Below, one piece after another: positions 29,966 through 37,684 of a stretch of 64,000 nucleotides of DNA (the first letter of the stretch is position 1; each line of letters begins with the position of its first letter). Made by a program: the position numbers and the translations under genes. This DNA is from PALSA-555 sp963731625 (GTDB lineage Bacteria; Actinomycetota; Acidimicrobiia; IMCC26256; PALSA-555). The notes beneath the pieces were generated by a model. The model was given only the letters and a program-made list of their open reading frames with translations, had not been told where the DNA came from and ran no database searches. The stretch lies in the NCBI GenBank assembly GCA_963731625.1, contig CAVSWH010000001.1, forward strand, positions 1-64,000. The letters run 5' to 3'.

Positions 29966-30880
29966 CTACAGGGTGTGGGCGATCGAGATCATCGCGGGCC
30001 CCAGGATCACGACGAACACCGACGGGAAGATGCAGAACACCATCGGGAACAGCATCTTCACCGGGAGCTTCTGGGCCTGGGTCTGGGCGCGCTGGCGGCG
30101 CTGCACCCGCATGTCGTCGGCCTGCGAGCGCAGGATCCGCACGATCGACACACCGAAGGTCTCGGCCTGGAGCATGGCGAGGATGAAGGTGCGCAGCTCG
30201 GGGACGTCGCAGCGGGCATCCATGGCGCGGAGCGCGTCGGCGCGGCTCGACCCGAGACGGTTCTCCCGCAGCATGCGCCGGAACTCGTCGGAGAGCGGGC
30301 CGGGGACGGCGGAGGTCGTCCGCTCGAGCGCCTGCTCGAACCCGAGCCCGGCCTCGACCGAGATGACGAGCAGGTCGAGGATGTCGGGCAGCTGCCGGGC
30401 GATGGCGTGGGTGCGCGCCTCGATCGCCCGTGACAGGAGCACGTCGGGGACCATGAAGCAGACGCCCCAGAGCACGGCCACGAACACGACGGCGATGAGC
30501 CCGGTGAGCTGGAGGCCGAAGAGGATGAGCGGCAGCCAGACGAGCCCGCTCATGAGCCCGATGACCTTGAACACGAGGATCTGGTCCACGCTGAAGTCGT
30601 TGGCCTTGCCCGCAAGAACGAGCTTGCGGGCCACCTGATCTCGGTATCCCTCGGGGGTGAAGCGCTGCGCCAGCGCACCGAAGCCCTCCAGCATCGGACT
30701 GACGACCCGCTCGCTGATCGGCGCCAGCATCTCCTGGTCGCGCACGTCCTGGATCTGGTAGCCCTCGAGGCGCCGCAGCGATTCGCGGACGCCGGACCGC
30801 TCGACGACGAGCCCGGTCGTCGCGAGCCCGGCGAGCAGGATGGCTCCGGCGAAGAGCCCGGCGATCAGGACGGGTGACAT
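29966..30880 (-). CDS. tadC: Tad pilus inner-membrane platform protein TadC
   Basis: This 304-residue T2SF-domain protein has an N-terminal membrane helix, a central pair of spans (LMSGLVWLPLILFGLQLTG and FVAVLWGVCFMVPDVLL) and a final one. The cytoplasmic T2SF helices contain RQLPDILDLLVISVEAGLGF, the family hallmark, and AETFGVSIVRILRSQADDMR. With TadB it forms the platform turned by TadA. It starts one base after the tadB stop. Length and organisation are normal. Confidence 0.92.
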   Translation of the reverse strand: MSPVLIAGLFAGAILLAGLATTGLVVERSGVRESLRRLEGYQIQDVRDQEMLAPISERVVSPMLEGFGALAQRFTPEGYRDQVARKLVLAGKANDFSVDQILVFKVIGLMSGLVWLPLILFGLQLTGLIAVVFVAVLWGVCFMVPDVLLSRAIEARTHAIARQLPDILDLLVISVEAGLGFEQALERTTSAVPGPLSDEFRRMLRENRLGSSRADALRAMDARCDVPELRTFILAMLQAETFGVSIVRILRSQADDMRVQRRQRAQTQAQKLPVKMLFPMVFCIFPSVFVVILGPAMISIAHTL

Positions 30881-30881
30881 G

Positions 30882-31889
30882 TCACACGTCGATCTGCATG
30901 AGGTTGCGGAGCCAGAAGAACCCGATCCCGGCCATGATCGCCGAGACGATCACGGCCATGATCCCGATGCCGTTCTGGAACAGCACGACCATGTAGTTCG
31001 GCTGCACGACGTAGAGGATGAGCGCGAACGCGGGCGGGAAGATGCCGAGGATCCACGCGGAGAGGCGACCCTCGGCGGTGAGCGCCGCGATCTCGCCCGA
31101 CAGCCGCTCCCGCTCCGTCATCGTGTTGGCCACCGTGTCGAGCAGCTCGGCGAGGTTGCCGCCGACCTCGCGCTGGATCCTGATCGCCATGACGGCCCAC
31201 ATCAGGTCGACGCTGTGCATGCGGTTCGCCGAATCCTCGAGCGCGTCCTCGATCGGGCGGCCGAGGCGGCTCTCGGTGAAGCAGCGGGCGAGCTCTCGGC
31301 GGGACGGCTCGGGCGCCTCCTCGGCGACGGCCTCGAGCGCCTGCGCGAACGAGAACCCGGCCCGCATCGACCCGGCGAAGAGGTTCAGCACGTCGGGGAG
31401 CTGGTTCTCGAAGCTCTTGAGGCGCCGGTGGCGACGCAGCTCGAGGAACGCCACGGGACCGACGAGCGTGATGATGGTGAGCACGAACGCCGGCGGGAAC
31501 CCGAGCAGCAAGAAGCCGCCGACGAAGACGAAGAACACCGCGGCGCAGTAGAAGAAGATCGCCTCGGTGGGACGCACCGGCAGGTCGGCCTGCTCGAGCT
31601 TCTCCTCGACCCGCGCCAGCAGCCCGACCCGCTCCGCGATGCGGCCGGTGAACTCGGCCATGTCGTGGACGAGGCGGGTCTCGGCGAGCATCTGCTCGCC
31701 GCGCGGCACCGGGCGGTCCTTCTCGGGCTCGTCGACGTACCCGGTGAGGCGCTTCTCGAGGTCGGTCCGCTTGTCACCCGACATGAGCATCATGGCGAGC
31801 GAGAACGACAGGACCGCGCCGGCGACGATCGCGGGCAGGACGATCTTCCAGGTCGAGTTGGCCTGCAGGGCGAGGAGGACGCCGGTCAT
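30882..31889 (-). CDS. tadB: Tad pilus inner-membrane platform protein TadB
   Basis: This 335-residue T2SF-domain protein has NQLPDVLNLFAGSMRAGFSF as the diagnostic segment, followed by RIQREVGGNLAELLDTVANTM. Membrane helices lie at the N-terminus, in the middle (IFFYCAAVFFVFVGGFLLLG) and at the C-terminus. It is the partner of TadC. The GTG start at 31889 overlaps the tadA stop (31886) by four bases, so the platform is translationally tied to the motor. Confidence 0.92.
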   Translation of the reverse strand: MTGVLLALQANSTWKIVLPAIVAGAVLSFSLAMMLMSGDKRTDLEKRLTGYVDEPEKDRPVPRGEQMLAETRLVHDMAEFTGRIAERVGLLARVEEKLEQADLPVRPTEAIFFYCAAVFFVFVGGFLLLGFPPAFVLTIITLVGPVAFLELRRHRRLKSFENQLPDVLNLFAGSMRAGFSFAQALEAVAEEAPEPSRRELARCFTESRLGRPIEDALEDSANRMHSVDLMWAVMAIRIQREVGGNLAELLDTVANTMTERERLSGEIAALTAEGRLSAWILGIFPPAFALILYVVQPNYMVVLFQNGIGIMAVIVSAIMAGIGFFWLRNLMQIDV

Positions 31890-33283
31890 CGCCGCATCCC
31901 GGCCCGCCGGGACAGCTGCTCCCCGGCGAAGAGCGAGTGGTCGAGCGACACGCCGTAGTTGGCGAGGCGCTCGGAGAACGCCGGGCGGATGCCGGTGCTC
32001 TTGAGCTGGCCGCGGAACCGGCCGTCGTCGTCGATCCCCATCGCGTAGTCGAAGAGGTAGAGGTCCTGGAGGACGATCACGTCACCCTCCATGCCCATGA
32101 CCTCGCTCACGTGGGTGATCCGGCGGGTGCCGTCGCGGAGGCGGGAGAGATGGACGATGAGGTCGAGCGCAGAGGCCATCTGCTCGCGGATGACCCGGAC
32201 CGGCAGGTCCATGCCGGCCATGAGGGCCATCGTCTCGATGCGGGAGAGGGTGTCGCGGGGCGCGTTGGAGTGGACGGTGGTGAGCGACCCGTCGTGGCCG
32301 GTGTTCATCGCCTGGAGCATGTCGAGGGCCTCGGCGCCACGGGCCTCCCCGACGACGATGCGGTCGGGGCGCATGCGCAGGGCGTTGCGGACGAGGTCGC
32401 GGATGCGGATCTCGCCACGCCCCTCGATGTTGGGGGGCCGGGCCTCGAGGCAGAGCACGTGGGGCTGCTGGAGCTGGAGCTCTTTGGCGTCCTCGATCGT
32501 GATGATGCGGTCGTCGGCGGGGATGAACGACGAGAACACGTTGAGCAGCGTCGTCTTGCCGGTGCCCGTCCCGCCGCTCACCACGACGTTCAGCCGTCCC
32601 CGCACGCAGCAGTCCGCGAAGTGGGCCACCTGGTCCGACATCGTGCCCATGCCGATGAGGTCGGTGACCGTGAACGGGTCGGCGCGGAACCGCCGGATCG
32701 TGAGGAACGGGCCGCCGATCGAGAGCGGATGCACGATGACGTTCACGCGGGACCCGTCGGGCAGACGGGCGTCGACCATCGGTGTCGCCTCGTCGACACG
32801 GCGACCGACCTGGCTCACGATCTTGTCGATGATGCGCCGCAGGTGGCCCTCGTCGACGAACTTCACGTCCGTCGGGACGAGCTTGCCGTCGCGCTCGACG
32901 AAGACCTGCGCGGGCCCGTTGACCATGATCTCGCTGATCCCCGGGTCCCGGAGCAGCTTGTCGATCGGGCCGTAGCCGAGGATGTCGTCGAAGACGGACT
33001 GCAGCACCGCCTGGCGCTCCGCGGCGCCGATCGCGACGCGCTCCTGCGCGAGGGCGCGTTGCAGCTGCTCCTCGACCTGCTTGCGCAGCTCGGTCTCGGT
33101 GACGCGCTGGTCGTAGAGGAGCGGGCCGAGCTCGGACACCACGAACTGGTGCATCTTCTGGCGCAGCTCCTCGAGGACCTGCGCCCGGCCAGTCGGCCGG
33201 TGCGGCGACGTCGCGGCGAGAGGGCCGCCACCGGCACCGCCGCTGCCGCCGCTGCCCCCGAAGGATCGCTGGGTGACGGTCAC
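31886..33283 (-). CDS. tadA: Tad pilus assembly ATPase TadA/CpaF
   Basis: This 465-residue GspE-family ATPase polymerises Flp pilin. A Gly-rich tail precedes an N-terminal domain (residues about 30-190), then the P-loop VVSGGTGTGKTTLLNVFSS, the Asp box ITIEDAKELQL, Walker B-like RIVVGEARGAEALDMLQ and the His box NTGHDGSLTTVHSN. The GTG start at 33283 overlaps the cpaE stop. There is a single TadA, so one motor must drive both extension and retraction, as is usual for Tad systems. Confidence 0.94.
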   Translation of the reverse strand: MTVTQRSFGGSGGSGGAGGGPLAATSPHRPTGRAQVLEELRQKMHQFVVSELGPLLYDQRVTETELRKQVEEQLQRALAQERVAIGAAERQAVLQSVFDDILGYGPIDKLLRDPGISEIMVNGPAQVFVERDGKLVPTDVKFVDEGHLRRIIDKIVSQVGRRVDEATPMVDARLPDGSRVNVIVHPLSIGGPFLTIRRFRADPFTVTDLIGMGTMSDQVAHFADCCVRGRLNVVVSGGTGTGKTTLLNVFSSFIPADDRIITIEDAKELQLQQPHVLCLEARPPNIEGRGEIRIRDLVRNALRMRPDRIVVGEARGAEALDMLQAMNTGHDGSLTTVHSNAPRDTLSRIETMALMAGMDLPVRVIREQMASALDLIVHLSRLRDGTRRITHVSEVMGMEGDVIVLQDLYLFDYAMGIDDDGRFRGQLKSTGIRPAFSERLANYGVSLDHSLFAGEQLSRRAGMRR

Positions 33284-34509
33284 CGGGCCGCCCTCCGGTT
33301 CCGCCGCCGACCCTTCCCGATCACTGCGTCGCCGCCGAGCAGCGTGCGCGCGATCCGGTCGAACGCCCGGCTCGCCGGCGAGTCCGGCGCGTGCTCGATG
33401 ACAGGCACGCCGGCGTTCACCGAGATCGGCACCGAGATGTCTGACGGCACGGGGAACTCGGCGCGCAGGCCGAGCACCGATTCGACCTCCCGCACGTCGA
33501 GCTTCACCTGGGTGTTCGCCCGGTTCAGCACGAGGCGCAGCTTCGGGCCGGCAATGGCGTGCAGGTCGAGGGCCTGCATCCCGATCTTCAGATTCTTCAC
33601 GCTGGGGATGTCCATCCCGCCGATGAGCAGCACGACGTCCGCCGCCTCGATGAGCGCGACGGTGACGTCGTCGAGCTGGGGCGGGAGGTCGGCCACGACG
33701 AACCCGCACGTCGACTGGAGGGTCTGGCAGACCGACACGATCTCGGCCGGGTCGATGATGCTGTCGAGCACCGGCTCGGTCGGCGCGGGGAGCACGAGCA
33801 GCCCGCTCGGCGAGTGGACGGTGAGCATGCTGCGCACGAGGTCGCTGTCCCCGTACTGGGTGGCGCTCACGGCGTCGAGCACCGTCTGCTGCGGCGGGAT
33901 CCCGAGCAGCACGGCGACGTCGCCGAAGTTCAAGTCGGCGTCGACGAGGGCGACGCGCTCGTCGCTGCGATGCGCCATGCCGACCGCGACGTTGATCGCG
34001 ACCGTCGACTTCCCCACCCCGCCCTTGGCGGAGAACACCACGACGAGCTTGCCGGGGGCGGCCCGGTGCTCGAGCGGCACGGGCGCGCGGCTCACCGCGC
34101 CGCCGAGCATGCCGCCGACCCGGCCCACGGCGTCGGCCAGCGCGGCCGGGTCGTTCACCGACACCGTGTCGCGCGCGCCGGCCCGCAGCGCGGCGTGCAG
34201 CATCGCGGTCGAGACCTCACCGTCGACGGCGAAGATGGCGCCGAGCTCGGGGCGGACCGAGATGAGCCGGTGGATCTGCTCGAAGCCGTACGGGTTGGCG
34301 AGCCCGGGCCCGAAGAGCACGACGGCAGGACGTCCGGGGTGCAGTGCCTGGAGGAGCGCCTCGAGGGTGTCGAACGGCACAGCGGTGGCGATGCTGGCGC
34401 CGAGGCGCAGCCGCGCGCGGCCGTCCGGCTCGACGATCGCCACGTCGTAGGGCACGGCGGCCGGGCCGTTCCAGTGCACCCCGGGGGCGCCGGTGTGCTC
34501 GAGCGCCAC
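33280..34509 (-). CDS. cpaE: Pilus-localising MinD-like ATPase CpaE/TadZ
   Basis: This 409-residue protein has an N-terminal receiver-like domain (residues 1-130, without a clear phosphoacceptor) and a MinD/ParA ATPase domain. The deviant Walker A is FSAKGGVGKSTVAINVA, followed by VALVDADLNFGDVAVLLG and VVADLPPQLDDVT. CpaE/TadZ places the pilus machine at a cell pole in other bacteria. The start is ATG at 34509, immediately after the cpaB stop. It is a standard member of the locus. Confidence 0.92.
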   Translation of the reverse strand: MALEHTGAPGVHWNGPAAVPYDVAIVEPDGRARLRLGASIATAVPFDTLEALLQALHPGRPAVVLFGPGLANPYGFEQIHRLISVRPELGAIFAVDGEVSTAMLHAALRAGARDTVSVNDPAALADAVGRVGGMLGGAVSRAPVPLEHRAAPGKLVVVFSAKGGVGKSTVAINVAVGMAHRSDERVALVDADLNFGDVAVLLGIPPQQTVLDAVSATQYGDSDLVRSMLTVHSPSGLLVLPAPTEPVLDSIIDPAEIVSVCQTLQSTCGFVVADLPPQLDDVTVALIEAADVVLLIGGMDIPSVKNLKIGMQALDLHAIAGPKLRLVLNRANTQVKLDVREVESVLGLRAEFPVPSDISVPISVNAGVPVIEHAPDSPASRAFDRIARTLLGGDAVIGKGRRRNRRAAR

Positions 34510-34511
34510 GG

Positions 34512-35213
34512 CTACCCGCTCGTCGCGGACGCGCCGTTCGCGGACACAGAGTGGAGGCTCAGGTACAGCGAGCCGGAGTGCGCCGCGTTCTCAACCTGGA
34601 GCGCGTCAGCCGGCGACACCTCAAAGGTGATGAGGCCGCTGCTCGCTGCGCTAGCGGCGCTCGACGCGCCGGTCGGCGCCGCCGTCGCGGTGGCCTGCCC
34701 GACGGCGAGCACCCGCACGTTCTGGAGGAGGTACTGCGCTCCTGTGTCACCGACGACGGCGACGTCGACGTGGTCTCCCGGGGCGATCGCGCCGGCAACA
34801 CCGTGCGCGGTGTCGACCGAGATCGTCACCGCGACGAGGCCCTGGCCGTCGATCGCCGCGGCCAGCGAGCCGCCACCACCGTTGGCCGGCGAGGCGAAGC
34901 TGTTCGCGGTGATGTACTGCTTCGCGCTGATCGTGGTCACGGCGACCTTGCCCTTCAGCGCGCTCGTGTCGGTGACGGCGTCCGCCGGGACGCTGCCCTC
35001 CAGCACCTTCGCGGTGGTGATGAGCCCGCTCGACAGGGCGTTGTCGCCGCTCGTGCCCTTCGGGATGTCCTGGGACGCGACGAACGCCTCGACGACCGAG
35101 GCATTCTTCTGCGCCCGCGTATCGGCCGACGTCACATAGAAGTAGACGCCGATGCCTGAAACCGCGGCCAGGATGACCGCCGCGGCCGCGATCAAGGTCC
35201 GGCTCTTCCCCAC
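34512..35213 (-). CDS. cpaB: Pilus assembly protein CpaB/RcpC (SAF domain)
   Basis: This 233-residue protein has one N-terminal membrane anchor (TLIAAAAVILAAVSGIGVYF) and an outside SAF domain (VVEAFVASQDIPKGT ... ITANSFASP ... VAVTISVDTAHGVAGAIAPGDHVDV motifs). RcpC/CpaB stabilises the pilus exit path. I choose GTG 35213 because GAGGGAG lies five bases upstream; GTG 35219 is the alternative and is too close to that site. It is the first gene of the Tad operon. Diderm components such as the RcpA secretin are absent, as expected for a monoderm. Confidence 0.85.
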   Translation of the reverse strand: MGKSRTLIAAAAVILAAVSGIGVYFYVTSADTRAQKNASVVEAFVASQDIPKGTSGDNALSSGLITTAKVLEGSVPADAVTDTSALKGKVAVTTISAKQYITANSFASPANGGGGSLAAAIDGQGLVAVTISVDTAHGVAGAIAPGDHVDVAVVGDTGAQYLLQNVRVLAVGQATATAAPTGASSAASAASSGLITFEVSPADALQVENAAHSGSLYLSLHSVSANGASATSG

Positions 35214-35396
35214 TGCCACTCCCTCATCGGGCCTCCCTGCGCCCCAAACGCAAGGTCCCACCTGTCTCTACGGCTGGCGTCCCGCCCACCTTGAGGGGGT
35301 CACGGTCCGCGCCGGCATTGGGGCGATCCCGCGCCGGCAGCAGCGACAGAAGAGAGGAAAGAGAGGAGGACGGCGCCGCGGGCCGCCCCGGGTGCC
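35214..35396 (-). other. Intergenic region between rpsA and cpaB with a homopurine/homopyrimidine tract
   Basis: This 183-base stretch follows the rpsA stop (leftward) and precedes cpaB. On the coding strand a GC-rich segment is followed by a pyrimidine tract at 35370-35345 (purines on the plus strand apart from one C). The pattern may end rpsA transcription, though no perfect hairpin is seen. It must also contain the promoter of the Tad operon; I cannot identify a convincing -10. Confidence 0.35.
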
Positions 35397-36842
35397 TTAG
35401 GCGGGCTCGCCCCCCGCGGGGGCGTCGGTGGCCTCGGCGGTCTCGAGGCTGGCGGCCACGTCGATGGCCTCGGCGCTCTCGGCGGTCCCGGCCGTCTCGC
35501 TCCCGGCCGTGTCGGCCGCTTCGGCGGCCTCAGCGGTCTCCAGACTGCCGGCCGTGTCGGCCGCCTCGGTGGCCTCGGCCGCGCCCTCGGCGTCCTCGGG
35601 GGCCGGGCCGACGTAGTTGCCTTGCTCGTCGTAGGCGTGCTCGCCGAACTGCTCTTGGTACTCGGGGGCGACGACGCCACCCTCGGCCGCCTGCTTGATC
35701 GAGAGCGAGATGCGGCGACGCTCGAGGTCGATGTCGATGATCTTGACCCAGAGCTCCTCGCCCGGCGTCACGACCTGCTCGGGGGCCTCGACGTGGTGCC
35801 CGGCCATCTCCGAGATGTGGACGAGGCCCTCGATGCCCTCCCCGACCTGCACGAACGCCCCGAAGGGGACGAGCTTGGTGACACGCCCGTAGACGAGTTC
35901 GCCGACCTGGTGACCGTCGGCGAACTCCTGCCACGGGTCCTGCAGGGTGGCCTTGAGGGACAGCGAGATGCGCTCCCGCGAGAGGTCGACGTCGAGCACC
36001 TGGACGGTGACCTCGTCGCCGACCTGCACGACCGAGCTCGGGTGGTCGACGTGCTTCCAGGACAGCTCGGACACGTGGACGAGGCCGTCCATGCCGCCGA
36101 GGTCCACGAAGGCGCCGAAGTTGACGACCGACGAGACGACGCCCTTGCGGATCTCGCCCGGCTTCAGGTTGGCGAGGAACTCGTCGCGCTGCTCGCGTTG
36201 GGTCTCTTCGAGGTAGGCCCGCCGGGACAGCACGACGTTGTTGCGGTTCTTGTCGAGCTCGATGATCTTGCACTCGAGGCTGCGGCCGACGAACGGCGCC
36301 AGGTCGCGGACCCGGCGCAGGTCGACGAGGGACGCGGGGAGGAAGCCGCGCAGCCCGATGTCGAGGATGAGGCCGCCCTTGACGACCTCGATGACGGGCC
36401 CGGTGACGACCCCGTCCTGCTCCTTCAGCTCCTCGATGGTGCCCCAGGCGCGCTCGTACTGGGCGCGCTTCTTGGAGAGGATGAGCCGGCCATCCTTGTC
36501 CTCTTTGGTGAGGACGAGCGCCTCGAGCTCCTCGTCGAGCGACACGACCTCGCTCGGGTCGATGTCGTTGCGGATCGACAGCTCCCGGGACGGGATGACG
36601 CCCTCGGACTTGTAGCCGATGTCGAGGAGGACCTCGTCGCTGTCGATCTTGACGACCTTGCCGGTGACGATGTCACCGTCGTCGAACTCGACGATCGTCG
36701 CGTCGACCGCGTCCGAGAACGATTGCGTCCCGAGGTCGTCGAGGACAACCGGTCCGTCGTCGGGGGCGTGGCGCTCGCCCTCTTCCTGCGCCTCATCGAG
36801 GACGGGGACACTCGTGCCACCCGCCGCGTCCTGCTCCGACAA
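35397..36842 (-). CDS. rpsA: 30S ribosomal protein S1 (bS1)
   Basis: This 481-residue RNA-binding ribosomal protein has four S1 domains, starting at about residues 55 (GDIVTGKVVKIDSDEVLLDI), 140 (GVVTGPVIEVVKGGLILDIG), 227 (GEIRKGVVSSVVNFGAFVDL) and 312 (VYGRVTKLVPFGAFVQVG). Four domains are usual for actinobacteria. The start codon is TTG at 36842 with GAGGAG five bases upstream; no better start is seen. The last 70 residues are an Ala/Glu/Thr-rich tail with repeats such as EAADTAGS and LETAEA. It stands alone between polA's operon and the Tad locus. Confidence 0.94.
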   Translation of the reverse strand: MSEQDAAGGTSVPVLDEAQEEGERHAPDDGPVVLDDLGTQSFSDAVDATIVEFDDGDIVTGKVVKIDSDEVLLDIGYKSEGVIPSRELSIRNDIDPSEVVSLDEELEALVLTKEDKDGRLILSKKRAQYERAWGTIEELKEQDGVVTGPVIEVVKGGLILDIGLRGFLPASLVDLRRVRDLAPFVGRSLECKIIELDKNRNNVVLSRRAYLEETQREQRDEFLANLKPGEIRKGVVSSVVNFGAFVDLGGMDGLVHVSELSWKHVDHPSSVVQVGDEVTVQVLDVDLSRERISLSLKATLQDPWQEFADGHQVGELVYGRVTKLVPFGAFVQVGEGIEGLVHISEMAGHHVEAPEQVVTPGEELWVKIIDIDLERRRISLSIKQAAEGGVVAPEYQEQFGEHAYDEQGNYVGPAPEDAEGAAEATEAADTAGSLETAEAAEAADTAGSETAGTAESAEAIDVAASLETAEATDAPAGGEPA

Positions 36843-36888
36843 CCTGACTCCTCTGGGACGTGACGACCCGCCTCCTAGACGCGGGCGT

Positions 36889-36909
36889 CGCGGCCTCGAC
36901 GAGGCCGCG
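36889..36909 (-). terminator. Hairpin between the methyltransferase and rpsA
   Basis: GCGGCCTC (36890-36897) and GAGGCCGC (36901-36908) form an 8-bp perfect stem with a 3-base loop; one more C-G pair closes it. It lies just beyond the stop of the polA-linked methyltransferase and about 50 bases ahead of the rpsA start. There is no U-tract. Its position fits a terminator or an insulator before the rpsA promoter. Confidence 0.4.
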
Positions 36910-36925
36910 GACCCAGGCTACAGGC

Positions 36926-37684
36926 TCACGCGCGCCGGCGTGCCAGCAGGAGCAGCTCGGGCTGGTGAAGATCGGGTGGCGCGGCGCGATATCGGCCGGG
37001 CGTCACACCGTGGACCGCGAGCACCTCGAGGTCGGCGAGCGCGGCGAGCAGCTCGAGCTCGCGCGCCGTGAAGCAGGTCGTCCAGAGGTCGGCGGGCCGC
37101 TCGTCGCCCTGGGCGTTGCGCAGCACCGTGCGCTCGTGGAGGACCCCGGTGGTGGCGTCGAGGGTCTCGCCGGCTTCGAGCCCGTGGGCGGCGAAGAGCA
37201 GCGAGAACGCCGAGACGGCGAGGGCGGCGCCGGGTCGCAGCGCCCGAGCGATGCGGGTGAACACCGCCGGCTCGTCGCGCCCGCCGAGGAGGCCGAACCC
37301 GCCCTGGCAGAGGCACAGGACCGCGTCGAAGCAGGCGTCGTAGGCGAGGTCCCGGACGTCGCCGGTGACGAAGCGAGCCGACAGGCCGCGCTCGGCCGCC
37401 GCGGCGCGGGCGAGCGCCACGAACGCCGGGGAGGCGTCGATCCCGGTGACCGAGAGCCCCCGCGCGGCGAGCGCGAGGGCGTGGCGGCCCGGCCCGCAGC
37501 CGACGTCGAGCACCTCCTGGCCCGGTGCGAGGCCCAGGGCCTCGCTCAGGAAGTCGACCTCCTGGTCGGTCCCACGGGTGAAGGCCATGACCCGGCCGGT
37601 GCCGGGCGCCCAGTAGGCGGGGCCGAGGAAGGCCGCGACCTCGTTGAACCAGAGTCCGGTCGGCGTGGCCGGCCCGGCGGTCAC
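36926..37684 (-). CDS. SAM-dependent methyltransferase (class I)
   Basis: This 252-residue Rossmann methyltransferase has motif I EVLDVGCGPGRHALALAARG, VTGIDASPAFVALAR and the post-motif DAVLCLCQGGFGLLGG. The N-terminus WFNEVAAFLGPAYWAPGTGR resembles the Methyltransf_25 proteins often encoded beside polA in actinobacteria. The GTG at 37684 overlaps the polA stop (GTGA). The substrate is unknown. The operonic tie to polA is positional only and does not show a role in replication. Confidence 0.8.
   Translation of the reverse strand: MTAGPATPTGLWFNEVAAFLGPAYWAPGTGRVMAFTRGTDQEVDFLSEALGLAPGQEVLDVGCGPGRHALALAARGLSVTGIDASPAFVALARAAAAERGLSARFVTGDVRDLAYDACFDAVLCLCQGGFGLLGGRDEPAVFTRIARALRPGAALAVSAFSLLFAAHGLEAGETLDATTGVLHERTVLRNAQGDERPADLWTTCFTARELELLAALADLEVLAVHGVTPGRYRAAPPDLHQPELLLLARRRA

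Noticed and set aside
28243..35213. The Tad locus as a mobile island
   Set aside because: No transposase, integrase or flanking repeat is visible, and base composition looks the same as its neighbours by eye.
35400..35610. Repeats at the rpsA 3' end as a CRISPR-like array
   Set aside because: They are imperfect in-frame repeats coding for an Ala/Glu-rich tail, with no regular spacer length.
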